The notes: a model not told the origin generated them from the sequence alone. Positions 1 through 6,907 are shown, counted from the first letter of the stretch. The stretch: DNA of 12,582 nt from Avimonoglobus sp965151315 (GCA_965151315.1 CBCTZG010000081.1:1-12582); one strand, 5' to 3'. Numbers and translations are program-made.

Positions 1-212
1 GGTCGATTTTAAAACCGGGCTTATCGTTGCCCTCGATCATCATCGGAGCCTTGGCGTTCATCACCGTGCTGCCTGCCAAGCCGCCGCGGATGGCCTCGAA
101 CACCAGCTGCGGGTCCACGCCTGCCTTCTGCGCCAGGGTGAGGGCTTCGGCCAGTGCCTGGATATTGCACGCCACAATAATTTGATTGGCCAGTTTGGTG
201 GTATTGCCCGCA
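1..212 (-). other. GarR/3-hydroxyisobutyrate dehydrogenase C-terminal domain segment fused to SLH protein
   Basis: In the same frame as the SLH protein, bases 212-2 encode about 70 residues beginning AGNTTKLANQIIVACN and containing AEALTLAQKAGVD and FEAIRGGLAGSTV, then NAKAPMM and KPGFKID. This is the start of the NAD-binding-11 domain of 2-hydroxy-3-oxopropionate reductase (GarR) and its relatives. It includes the catalytic Lys of TKLANQ and the helix that follows. The N-terminal Rossmann domain is absent; its place is taken by the SLH protein. GC content looks higher here than in the codons just upstream. The domain continues beyond the window. An exported protein would have no obvious use for it. 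Confidence 0.8.
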
Positions 213-1900
213 CTTTGCAGCTGCTTTACAACCTCTTCAGCCTTTTGACCGCTCTGCTTGTTGAAGCGGATCTTGTCGTTCGCGGTTACGGTAATTTCCT
301 CACCGGATTTGGTGAACATTTTGAAGGTAGATTCTTCTGTGTCAGCGGAGGTGTGCGCCTTGATCAGGTACGCGTAGTTTCTGCTGACCTCGACGTTAGT
401 GTCCACTGCCGCGATCTTGTTTTCAATATCCAGGTAGAACCGGCCCTCAGCGCCCAGCTCAATGGTTTCCTGATAGTTAGAAGCCACTTTGTAATGCTCT
501 TCGCCGATATAGAAGCCCTTGTCGTCTTTGCCCGTTACCTTACCTTCTACCACTCTATTCGATACGTTGATCTCATAAAGCTCTTTGTCCTTGCTGGCCG
601 CGATGGACAGTACGTCATACTCCTTCAGATCTTCTAAGGCTACTTCCTGTAAACCATTTTTGATGGAGTAGCGGATATCCTGATCCTCACCCAGGTTCAG
701 GGTAGGCGCGCCGTACTTATCAATAATTTTACCGGTAGCGGTTACTTCCTCAACGACCATGTTTTCATATTCCATCACATATACGATGTCGTATTTGCCG
801 TCACGGTCGGAATCCAGCACTACGATCTTACCGGACTTATCGGTCATGTCGATCAGGTCGTCGGACATGGTTTCCGCTTTGCCGTTGTAGATCAGCTTCG
901 CATCAGCGGACAGGGTCACGCTGGATACGCGGCTGTCATCCTCATTCTTCAGGTATTCCAGAACCTTGTTGCCGTTCTTTTCCGTTACCTGTTCAAATTG
1001 GTCGGCTGTAATGGTTACCGTAGCGTTTTTCTGGGACTGAGACAACGCCAGGATGATCTCATCATCGCCGTCGTCGTTTTCGTGCCAGTAGTAGGTTACA
1101 TTGTGTCCGAACAGGTTGTTCATGTTATACGCAGTTTCAAAGATTTTATCTCCGATCTGCACCTGCCCCTCTGTCAGGTTGGAGCTGCCTGTCAAGCTGG
1201 TCTTTTCGATCGCCACAATCTGGCCCTCGTCTTTGGTTACGCCCAGCTTATCCTGCAGCAACGTTTTGTCTGTTACTTCGTAAGTTTCATCTTCTCCAAA
1301 GCCTTTGCGCTCCATCAGTTTCACTGTCAGCGCGTTGTTTGTCATATATGCTACATTTCCTCTGGAAATCGGGTCCATATTGGATCCGGTTACATTCTTA
1401 TTCAGATTGTTTTCAGCACCGACTACGATATACCCCTGCGGGAATCCGCCTTTGGCTTCCGCCGCCGGCTCGTATCCGGTAGCCCGAACCAGGATCGTCA
1501 TCGCTTCCGCGTAGGTGATCTGGTCGTCGGGACGGAAGTTGCCTTCATCGTCGCCGATGATGATGCCCTGTGAGGTCGCCAGGTTTACATAGCCGTTTGC
1601 CCGGTGCCAGGTCGGAACGTCGGGGAATTTCGATACGCCCGCGGCCGCTTTCGCGGCTTCCTCTAAGCCCAGCGCGTGGATCGCCATTTTCGCAACCTCA
1701 GAGCGCTTGATGGTGTCTTCCGGCCGGAATTTGCCGTCTTCGTCACCAGTCATGATTTTTAACGCAGAAAGAATTTGAATCGGTTCCTCGTAACGGGTGC
1801 CCGCCACGTCTTCAGGCAGTACTGACGCAAACACGGAACCTTGCGCGGCTACCGCTGCTGCTGCCAATATACCTGCAACAATTTTGTTAAAACCTTTCAT
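1..1900 (-). CDS. SLH-domain secreted surface protein, chimeric C-terminus, 3' end outside window
   Basis: 633 codons are visible; the start is inside the window and the stop lies beyond base 1. The ATG at 1900-1898 has an excellent AGGAGGA site (1907-1913). Residues 1-25 form a Sec signal peptide: Lys near the start, an Ala-rich core, and likely cleavage after VFA. SLH-like repeats follow at about 27-78 (ends GKFRPEDTIKRSEVAKMA), 91-143 (FPDV start, GNFRPDDQITYAEAM) and a weaker third at 157-200 (ISRGNVAYM). Residues 200-560 are a beta-rich, acidic, repetitive region typical of S-layer-type proteins. SLH domains are known to bind pyruvylated secondary cell-wall polymers, so the product should sit on the outer face of the wall. 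From about residue 563 the sequence abruptly becomes a cytosolic dehydrogenase domain (separate entry). The SLH part is secure; the protein as a whole may not exist in nature. Confidence 0.85.
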   Translation of the reverse strand, partial: MKGFNKIVAGILAAAAVAAQGSVFASVLPEDVAGTRYEEPIQILSALKIMTGDEDGKFRPEDTIKRSEVAKMAIHALGLEEAAKAAAGVSKFPDVPTWHRANGYVNLATSQGIIIGDDEGNFRPDDQITYAEAMTILVRATGYEPAAEAKGGFPQGYIVVGAENNLNKNVTGSNMDPISRGNVAYMTNNALTVKLMERKGFGEDETYEVTDKTLLQDKLGVTKDEGQIVAIEKTSLTGSSNLTEGQVQIGDKIFETAYNMNNLFGHNVTYYWHENDDGDDEIILALSQSQKNATVTITADQFEQVTEKNGNKVLEYLKNEDDSRVSSVTLSADAKLIYNGKAETMSDDLIDMTDKSGKIVVLDSDRDGKYDIVYVMEYENMVVEEVTATGKIIDKYGAPTLNLGEDQDIRYSIKNGLQEVALEDLKEYDVLSIAASKDKELYEINVSNRVVEGKVTGKDDKGFYIGEEHYKVASNYQETIELGAEGRFYLDIENKIAAVDTNVEVSRNYAYLIKAHTSADTEESTFKMFTKSGEEITVTANDKIRFNKQSGQKAEEVVKQLQSAGNTTKLANQIIVACNIQALAEALTLAQKAGVDPQLVFEAIRGGLAGSTVMNAKAPMMIEGNDKPGFKID

Positions 1901-1922
1901 GTTTTATCCTCCTCTTTTTTTT

Positions 1923-1942
1923 CGGATATGTCCCCACATCCG
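1923..1942 (-). repeat. Small hairpin just upstream of the SLH gene RBS
   Basis: CGGA (1923-1926) and TGT (1929-1931) pair with ACA (1936-1938) and TCCG (1939-1942), giving a 7-bp stem with a two-base bulge and a CCCC loop. It lies in the 5' leader of the SLH gene, about 10 bases before the Shine-Dalgarno site. No U-tract follows, so it is not a terminator. It may stabilise the mRNA or tune initiation. Confidence 0.35.
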
Positions 1943-2057
1943 TACCCTATAGATATCCTCTGCGGTTTACATAACCACAACCCACTGAACTAAAATCCAT
2001 TTGATAATATCTTGATTTTTTCAGTTTGTTTTGTGTTTTATGTCAACCACAATTCAT

Positions 2058-2086
2058 ATCATACACGAAGAGTAGGAAAATTGCAA
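2058..2086 (-). promoter_or_regulatory. Sigma-A promoter for the SLH protein gene
   Basis: On the minus strand, -35 TTGCAA (2081-2086), a 17-base spacer and -10 TATGAT (2058-2063). Transcription would start near 2051, leaving a leader of about 150 nt. A perfect TTGACA also lies at 2041-2046 but has no -10 box at a sensible distance. Confidence 0.65.
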
Positions 2087-2254
2087 GCTGTAAATTCTTC
2101 CAATCGGCACTTTTTTTCATCCCTGATTTTCTGTTCTCCCGCTATTATATGTAAGGATTTTTTTATATTCACCCCAAACGGGCCGAAAAAACTTTTCCGC
2201 CCGGGGAAAATGATCGGATATAGAGGGGGGGTGCGTGAATTATTTTGATAAAAC

Positions 2255-2283
2255 TTTACAAATTCAGAAAAATACGGTATGAT
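2255..2283 (+). promoter_or_regulatory. Sigma-A promoter for the isochorismatase-family gene
   Basis: -35 TTTACA (2255-2260), a 17-base spacer and -10 TATGAT (2278-2283). The expected start near 2290 is almost on the RBS (AGGAGG, 2291-2296), so the mRNA leader would be very short. Confidence 0.65.
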
Positions 2284-2304
2284 GTTAATCAGGAGGCGTA
2301 TACG

Positions 2305-2832
2305 ATGAAAAAATGCTTAATTATTGTTGATTTTCAAAAGGACTTTGTAGACGGGAGCCTGGGATTTGCCGGTGCGGCGGTGCTGGATGATAGGATCGTG
2401 AAAAAAATATCGGCCTGCCAAAAAGAGCAGACCCATATCCTCTTCACCCTGGACACCCACGGCCTCGACTACCTGGATACCCAGGAAGGACGCCGGCTGC
2501 CTGTTCCCCATTGCCAAAAGCCTGCCGACGGCTGGGCGCTGTATGGGAAAACAGCCGCTTATCTGCCCGCGGCCCAGGCTGTTTTTGAAAAGAACACCTT
2601 TGGAAGCCTGGCGCTGGCGGATTTCCTGCGTGCCCAGCAATATGGCCGTGTAGAATTGGTAGGGCTGGTTTCCAACATCTGCGTGCTGTCCAACGCTGTA
2701 CTGGCCAAGGCTGCTCTGCCGGAAGCAGACATTGTCGTAGACGCCGCGTGCACAGACAGCTTTGACAAAGCTATGCACGAAAAAGCGCTGGATATTTTAG
2801 AAGGGATCCACGTCCAGGTAATCAACCGTTAA
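2305..2832 (+). CDS. Nicotinamidase/isochorismatase-family cysteine hydrolase
   Basis: 175 residues. The ATG at 2305 follows AGGAGG (2291-2296) by 8 bases. The longer in-frame ATG at 2245 lies upstream of the promoter, so I reject it. The catalytic triad of the family is visible: Asp9 in VDFQKDF, Lys96 in FEKNTF and Cys126 in SNICV. Asp50 and His52 of LDTH are the expected metal ligands, followed by EGRRLPVPHC. Length and motifs fit nicotinamidase (PncA-like) better than true isochorismatase, which suggests deamidation of nicotinamide to nicotinate in cytosolic NAD salvage. Related cysteine hydrolases act on other amides, so the substrate is inferred. There is no terminator before the next gene, so some readthrough is likely. 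Confidence 0.85.
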   Translation: MKKCLIIVDFQKDFVDGSLGFAGAAVLDDRIVKKISACQKEQTHILFTLDTHGLDYLDTQEGRRLPVPHCQKPADGWALYGKTAAYLPAAQAVFEKNTFGSLALADFLRAQQYGRVELVGLVSNICVLSNAVLAKAALPEADIVVDAACTDSFDKAMHEKALDILEGIHVQVINR

Positions 2833-2867
2833 TTTTTTGGATTTTGGTAGCTTTTTTTGTAGAATTA

Positions 2868-2876
2868 TGGTATAAT
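2868..2876 (+). promoter_or_regulatory. Extended -10 promoter for the phosphofructokinase gene
   Basis: TGG directly precedes a perfect TATAAT (2871-2876), forming an extended -10 element. No good -35 box exists at 17 bases; a weak TTGGTA (2844-2849) is 21 bases away. The leader would be about 30 nt. Confidence 0.55.
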
Positions 2877-2911
2877 GCTAATGAACTATTGATTTTATAA
2901 AGGAGCAAATC

Positions 2912-4135
2912 ATGAAAACCAAAAATTTACTGACCGCCCAATCCGGCGGCCCCACTGCCGCGATCAACGCAAGCCTTGCCGGGGTGATCCGGGCCAGCGT
3001 GGAAAGTGATGCCGTGGGCCGTGTTTACGGCGCGGTACATGGTATTGAGGGCGTATTTAACGACTATATCCTTCCCCTGGACGATCTGGATACCGAGCTT
3101 TTAAAGCAGACCCCGGCAGCCTATCTGGGCTCCTGCCGGAATAAGCTCCCGGCGCCGGAAGCAGATCCAGCCGTCTATCACAAAATTTTTGACTTATTTA
3201 AGCAGTATAATATTGGCTATTTCCTCTATATCGGCGGCAACGATTCCATGGATACGGTATGCAAGCTGTCCGCCTATGCCCGGGAACAGGGGATCGACGT
3301 CGCCATTATCGGGATTCCCAAAACCATTGACAACGATCTGGAGAATACTGACCATACCCCCGGGTTTGGCAGCGCGGCCAAATACATAGCCACTACGGTT
3401 TCGGAGATCGCCAATGACAGCCGTGTATACTTTTTGAAATCCGTAACCATTATAGAAATCATGGGCCGGCATGCCGGGTGGCTGACCGGCGCGGCGGCGC
3501 TGGCCCGGAATCCGGAAAGCCCCGCTCCTCATCTGATCTACCTGCCGGAAGCCCCGTTTTCCAAGTCCGGCTTTATCGCGGATATCCAGGCCCAGTTTGA
3601 CGCTGGCGTGACCAATGTCATCGCGGCGGTTTCCGAAGGGATCCAGGACGCGGCGGGCAAATTTATCTGTGAGGACGATGACATGCCCTTAGACGCTTTC
3701 GGCCATAAAATGCTCAGCGGCGCCGGCAAGGTATTAGAGCGGCATGTGGCGGCGGTATTGGGCTGCAAGGTGCGGAGCGTAGAGCTGAATGTATCCCAGC
3801 GGTGCGCCGGTCACCTTTTGAGCAGGACCGATATCGACGAGGCCTATGCCATTGGCGCAGCCGGCGTAACGGCGGCTGTTCAGGGGGAAACAGGTAAAAT
3901 GATGGCCTTTGTTCGTACCAGCAGCGACCCATACCAAATCGCGATCCGCAGCACACCCATCGAAGGGATCGCCAATTTGGAAAAACACGTGCCGCCGGCA
4001 TTTTTACGCGGCCGGCACGATGTTTCCGCAGAGATGCTTTCTTATCTCCGGCCCTTAATCCAGGGGGAGGTATCCGTACGGTATCGGGATGGCCTGCCCA
4101 TGTATCTTTACCGTCCAAAATTTAAAAAAGATTGA
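2912..4135 (+). CDS. pfp: 6-phosphofructokinase, probably pyrophosphate-dependent
   Basis: 407 residues, full length for the Clostridia PPi-PFK group (about 400). The start is well set by AGGAG (2901-2905) six bases upstream. Motifs in order: AQSGGPTAAIN (9-19, phosphate-binding loop), GGNDSMDT (108-115), PKTIDND (136-142, with the catalytic Asp140) and MGRHAGW (184-190, fructose-6-phosphate binding). Asp111 replaces the Gly used by ATP-PFKs, and Lys137 replaces the Gly of their PGTIDND motif. Both changes are the known signature of pyrophosphate rather than ATP as phosphoryl donor. The enzyme phosphorylates fructose 6-phosphate to fructose 1,6-bisphosphate in the cytosol and would be reversible if PPi-linked. 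It has its own promoter and a strong terminator. Family membership is near certain; donor choice is inferred from two residues. Confidence 0.93.
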   Translation: MKTKNLLTAQSGGPTAAINASLAGVIRASVESDAVGRVYGAVHGIEGVFNDYILPLDDLDTELLKQTPAAYLGSCRNKLPAPEADPAVYHKIFDLFKQYNIGYFLYIGGNDSMDTVCKLSAYAREQGIDVAIIGIPKTIDNDLENTDHTPGFGSAAKYIATTVSEIANDSRVYFLKSVTIIEIMGRHAGWLTGAAALARNPESPAPHLIYLPEAPFSKSGFIADIQAQFDAGVTNVIAAVSEGIQDAAGKFICEDDDMPLDAFGHKMLSGAGKVLERHVAAVLGCKVRSVELNVSQRCAGHLLSRTDIDEAYAIGAAGVTAAVQGETGKMMAFVRTSSDPYQIAIRSTPIEGIANLEKHVPPAFLRGRHDVSAEMLSYLRPLIQGEVSVRYRDGLPMYLYRPKFKKD

Positions 4136-4171
4136 AAAATGCGGTACAGCTTTCAGCTGTACCGCATTTTT
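4135..4171. terminator. Strong bidirectional intrinsic terminator after pfp
   Basis: A perfect 13-bp stem, 4139-4151 paired with 4155-4167, with a TTC loop. It is flanked by AAAA on the left and TTTT on the right, which extend the pairing and give a U-tract in either direction. It begins at the pfp stop codon. Confidence 0.9.
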
Positions 4172-4185
4172 AGCGACTCCGCACC

Positions 4186-4207
4186 TTGCCAAAACCGCTC
4201 TTGGCAA
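4186..4207. repeat. Hairpin between two terminators
   Basis: TTGCCAA (4186-4192) and TTGGCAA (4201-4207) form a 7-bp stem with an 8-base loop. There is no T-run on either side. It lies between the two clear terminators of this convergent junction and may be a decayed third one. Confidence 0.4.
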
Positions 4208-4232
4208 TATGGCGTAAGCCGATTCATATAGC

Positions 4233-4262
4233 AAAGCAGGAAGGCCTGGCCTTCCTGCTTTT
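4233..4262. terminator. Bidirectional terminator after the small-peptide gene
   Basis: A 13-bp stem, 4233-4245 with 4249-4261, built on AAAGCAGGAAGGC and its complement with a 3-base loop. It begins 6 bases past the stop codon of the leftward peptide gene. The flanking T-runs are short (TTTT to the right, TTT on the minus strand). Confidence 0.8.
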
Positions 4263-4267
4263 CATGC

Positions 4268-4429
4268 TCAATCTGTGGTGGTAGCGTCCCAAGCCGTATC
4301 CCACTGCACCTGGCCGCCGGTCACATCCGCTGGTTTCAATGCGTTGGCCGCTTCTCCGGAAGCAGTGATCACATCAGTCACCTGGAAACGCTGCAGCTGG
4401 AATTTTGGTTTTTCATACTGTTTTTTCAT
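4268..4429 (-). CDS. 53-residue hypothetical peptide with YEKPKF / DVITASG motif
   Basis: I do not recognise a characterised family. The start at ATG 4429 is chosen because AAGGAGG (4438-4444) lies 8 bases upstream; an earlier in-frame ATG at 4513 is inside the preceding gene. The N-terminus is basic and soluble (MKKQYEKPKFQLQRF), followed by VTDVITASGEAANA. The last part is acidic, rich in Thr, Asp and Trp, with two WD repeats (QWDTAWDATTTD). There is no signal peptide, transmembrane segment or Cys. Short Clostridia peptides with a similar KKxYEKPxF...DVITAS layout are, from memory, common and unassigned. A leader-like front and variable tail invite comparison with precursor peptides, but no modifying enzyme or transporter is nearby. 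The RBS overlaps the stop codon of the beta-helix gene, so the two are co-transcribed and probably translationally coupled. Confidence 0.75.
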   Translation of the reverse strand: MKKQYEKPKFQLQRFQVTDVITASGEAANALKPADVTGGQVQWDTAWDATTTD

Positions 4430-4442
4430 ATCCCATTCCTCC

Positions 4443-6656
4443 TTATTCCGCCAGCTCTTTTGGATTATCGCCCACAGAGACGCTTCCGAACTTGCAGATA
4501 ATCGGATTTTCAATGCCGTTTAAGTACATATATGCCTGCGCATACACTTCTCTTGGAAATTCATCCGCCGGGATTCCCGTCAAGTCTGCCGCGTATGTTT
4601 TGCCCGCGGTGATGGGCGCAGTGTATTCTACCATCCTCGCGCCTGTCAAGCCGTCCTTTTCAAACAGATCCAGCGGCAGGATCCAGGCGCCGTAGCTTGT
4701 AGGCGTCCCGTCTAATTTTTCTACCTTCGTGATAAACCGGATAACCCCTGTGCCATCAGGCTTTTTACCGGAATCCGTACCAGCCGCCGTCAGCGTGGCC
4801 GTGGATACAACGCCGAAGGTACCATCGCCGTTATCCGCCGGCGCATACCCGTCCGCGCAGTATTCATCGGGAACCGCCTGGGTAAATGTACCGCCGGAAA
4901 CAGCAATTTTTGCCTCTGTATTTCCATTCGTCTGTAATGCGCCGTCAATATGGCCGCCTTCAATATTGATCACAGCAGCAGCGTCTTCATATCCCACATC
5001 TGCCCGGGCGGCCGCCAGGCCGCCTTGGATTGTACCGTCTTTGACCGTCATGGCGCCGCCGCTGCTGTAAACATAAATCCCATAGCCGGCCGACTGGTAA
5101 GAGCCGCCGTTGATCGTCGCTGTCCCGCCCCAGCTGCAGGCCACAGCGCTGGCCGTAAACCCAGGATCACTTGTATGGGTTACTGCAATATCGCAGTTGG
5201 TATATGTGGCCGCGCCGCCGGCGTTTTCCACGCCGGCGCCTCCGGCAGTCCTGATTTTTACATCTTCAAAAATAAGCGGGCTTTCCAGGCTGATGCTGTC
5301 AATGCCAAATACATTATAGGTGTCCCCCTTTTCTACCGGATCGGTAGCCGTAAAGCTTCCGCCGGTTACGGCCAGCTTCAATGCATCGGCTGTATCCATA
5401 TTAAATACGCCCCTATTGGTTGTGGCCGTGACTTGGTCAAAGGTGACCGACGCCGTGGGTGCAGGTTCCTCCTCTCCCTGGGAAGAAATTTTTACAAAGG
5501 CCCCGTTGTCCGTATTGCCGGTATAGTTTCCGCCTTGCAGGGTTACGTCCGCCTCCGCCATGATTTTTACAAATCCGTAGCTTTCGGTATTCCCCGCCGG
5601 GATTTCCATACCGCTGCCGGCAGCCGTACCGTCAATGGTAAACTGTACCGGCGCCGTCACATGGAACAAGCGCTCTTTTTTTACGTTGTTGGTAATCGTA
5701 TGGCCGTTCAGCTGCAGCGTGAGCTCCTGATCAATGGTAATGATCCCGTCCTCCGCCGTATCCTGCAGCAGCACCACCGTCTGGCCGCTTTCTGCTGCGT
5801 CAACGGCTCTCGCCAGGGTATCATACGCGGCCGGCGCCATATCGCTGACATTTTTCAGAACGCAGGCCGCCGGGCTGTAAAGCTCTTCCATGGCCTCATC
5901 CCGATATAAAGGATAGATCTTGCTTGCCTGACTGGTGCGCTCCTTCGATGAAGAGGTTATGTAAACCTTCGCCGGGTCTTGATAATAGTTTTTGGACAGA
6001 TCCACCTTTTCCGGCGCGGAGAAGAAATAAACCTCCAAGGCCTCCTGACTCAGATTCTGGGCTGTACCGTAAAATTTGTTGTTCGTAATATTCGCAGAAA
6101 AAGCTAAGTCTGCATAAGCCCCGCCGCTGTTCTGAGACTCAATATGGATAAACCGCTGCCCCTGGCTGCTGGAGTTCTTAAAAGTACACCCGGTCACAGT
6201 AACGCTGGCGGTATCTGCTTTCGGTGTTGTCTGCAGACAATCCCAGTCCACATTGTCAAATGTACAGTTTTGAACAGTCAAGGCTGCCGTCAGGCCGGAA
6301 CAGTAGATAGCCGATTTCTCATTCTTGGCGTTATGGATATCCCGGAAGTTCACATTCTGCACCGTGCCGCCGGTATCCCCCGCAAACGACAGCGCGGAAT
6401 CGCCGCTGATCGTGCAGTTTTTACCGTCTACAACAGCGTTCTGCGGGATTGCCACGGTCCCAATATCCTGCAAATCCGCCAACAATTCAATGGTTTCCCC
6501 AGGCTGGACTGCTTTTGCCGCTTCAGCAAATGTGTCGTAGGCCTTCCCATTGATCTGGGCTTCTCCCGTCTCTGCCGCCAATGCCGGAACAGAAACTGTA
6601 CCAATCGCCATTGCTAAAGCGCACAGCGACGCCAGAAGCGTTGATTTGATTTTCAT
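4443..6656 (-). CDS. Secreted right-handed beta-helix (pectin-lyase-like) surface protein
   Basis: 737 residues. The ATG at 6656 has AAGGAG (6665-6670) 8 bases upstream. Residues 1-28 are a signal peptide (MKIKSTLLAS start, cleavage after ALA). The body is made of short beta-helix rungs rich in Gly, Thr and Asn, for example TINGGSYQSAGYGIYVYSSGG (511-531, in part), NIEGGHIDG and AVSGGTF. Two modules open alike: AYDTFAEAAKAV..GETIELL (39-59) and AYDTLARAVDAAESGQTVVLL (277-297), pointing to an internal duplication. A GGTF...YCADGYAP..NGDGTFGV block (588-616) ends the helix, as in many gut Firmicutes surface proteins. The last ~110 residues (RFITKV, YGAWILPLDLF, AQAYMYLNG) look like a separate beta-sandwich-type domain. 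There is no LPXTG, SLH or membrane anchor, so it is either free or held non-covalently. No catalytic motif is evident; an adhesin or glycan-binding role is inference. Confidence 0.85.
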   Translation of the reverse strand: MKIKSTLLASLCALAMAIGTVSVPALAAETGEAQINGKAYDTFAEAAKAVQPGETIELLADLQDIGTVAIPQNAVVDGKNCTISGDSALSFAGDTGGTVQNVNFRDIHNAKNEKSAIYCSGLTAALTVQNCTFDNVDWDCLQTTPKADTASVTVTGCTFKNSSSQGQRFIHIESQNSGGAYADLAFSANITNNKFYGTAQNLSQEALEVYFFSAPEKVDLSKNYYQDPAKVYITSSSKERTSQASKIYPLYRDEAMEELYSPAACVLKNVSDMAPAAYDTLARAVDAAESGQTVVLLQDTAEDGIITIDQELTLQLNGHTITNNVKKERLFHVTAPVQFTIDGTAAGSGMEIPAGNTESYGFVKIMAEADVTLQGGNYTGNTDNGAFVKISSQGEEEPAPTASVTFDQVTATTNRGVFNMDTADALKLAVTGGSFTATDPVEKGDTYNVFGIDSISLESPLIFEDVKIRTAGGAGVENAGGAATYTNCDIAVTHTSDPGFTASAVACSWGGTATINGGSYQSAGYGIYVYSSGGAMTVKDGTIQGGLAAARADVGYEDAAAVINIEGGHIDGALQTNGNTEAKIAVSGGTFTQAVPDEYCADGYAPADNGDGTFGVVSTATLTAAGTDSGKKPDGTGVIRFITKVEKLDGTPTSYGAWILPLDLFEKDGLTGARMVEYTAPITAGKTYAADLTGIPADEFPREVYAQAYMYLNGIENPIICKFGSVSVGDNPKELAE

Positions 6657-6692
6657 ACGTTTCTCTCCTTAACTTGTAAAATATTTATAAAC

Positions 6693-6709
6693 ACAAGGCT
6701 CAGCCTTGT
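6693..6709 (-). repeat. Short inverted repeat in the beta-helix gene leader
   Basis: ACAAGGCT (6693-6700) and AGCCTTGT (6702-6709) are exact inverted copies around one base, folding to a 7-bp stem with a 3-base loop. It lies about 22 bases before the Shine-Dalgarno site. With no U-tract it is not a terminator. Confidence 0.5.
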
Positions 6710-6736
6710 CTTTATACAAAATGTATTTAATATTGT

Positions 6737-6782
6737 TTTCGTACTGTATTTCATACAGTACGAAAGGGGGATCCCCCTTTCG
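6737..6782 (-). promoter_or_regulatory. Two overlapping, mutually exclusive hairpins in the 5' leader
   Basis: Bases 6761-6782 are a perfect 22-base palindrome (CGAAAGGGGG and its complement around AT/GATC). Bases 6737-6748 also pair perfectly with 6754-6765 (12 bp, 5-base loop). The two share 6761-6765, so one RNA cannot form both completely. They sit inside the predicted ~165-nt leader of the beta-helix gene. The arrangement resembles switch-type leaders, or the palindrome may be a protein-binding operator at DNA level. It matches no riboswitch class that I recognise. Confidence 0.5.
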
Positions 6783-6829
6783 TGTGCCGAATTAACAATT
6801 CTATGGTTCTTTCCCAAATTATATTTATT

Positions 6830-6858
6830 ATTTTATCCCTTTTCCAGCGTACTGTCAA
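6830..6858 (-). promoter_or_regulatory. Strong sigma-A promoter for the beta-helix/peptide unit
   Basis: On the minus strand, consensus -35 TTGACA (6853-6858), a 17-base spacer and -10 TAAAAT (6830-6835). The start would be near 6823, giving a leader of about 165 nt that carries the hairpins at 6693-6782. Confidence 0.75.
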
Positions 6859-6907
6859 GCTGTATCTTTTTTTCATGAAATCCCACAAATTCTGTGGCAT
6901 AATTTGC

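Larger units (their letters stand above)
1901..2304. promoter_or_regulatory. Divergent intergenic control region with central inverted repeat
   Basis: This 404-base AT-rich stretch separates the SLH gene (leftward) from the hydrolase gene (rightward) and holds one promoter for each. Between the promoters is an imperfect inverted repeat: CGGGC-C-GAAAA (2179-2189) pairs with TTTTC-C-GCCCG (2193-2203), an 11-position stem with a single C-C mismatch and a 3-base loop. No T-run follows on either strand, so it is more likely an operator or DNA structure than a terminator. A run of seven Gs at 2225-2231 lies just upstream of the rightward -35 box. I see no gene here; the open frame at 2012-2248 has no RBS. 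Confidence 0.5.

Noticed and set aside
998..1573. A 191-codon plus-strand open frame
   Set aside because: It is antisense to the SLH gene, which has a signal peptide, RBS and promoter; this one has none of these.
2012..2248. Possible 78-residue plus-strand ORF in the divergent region
   Set aside because: It has no RBS, spans the SLH promoter and the inverted repeat, and shows no protein-like pattern.
4950..5909. A 319-codon plus-strand open frame
   Set aside because: It lies wholly antisense to the beta-helix gene, has no RBS, and its product is a Cys/Arg/Gly-rich shadow with no recognisable motif.
6657..6830. Known riboswitch upstream of the beta-helix gene
   Set aside because: I could not match the conserved cores of classes I know (for example c-di-GMP, TPP, SAM, glycine); it remains an unassigned structured leader.
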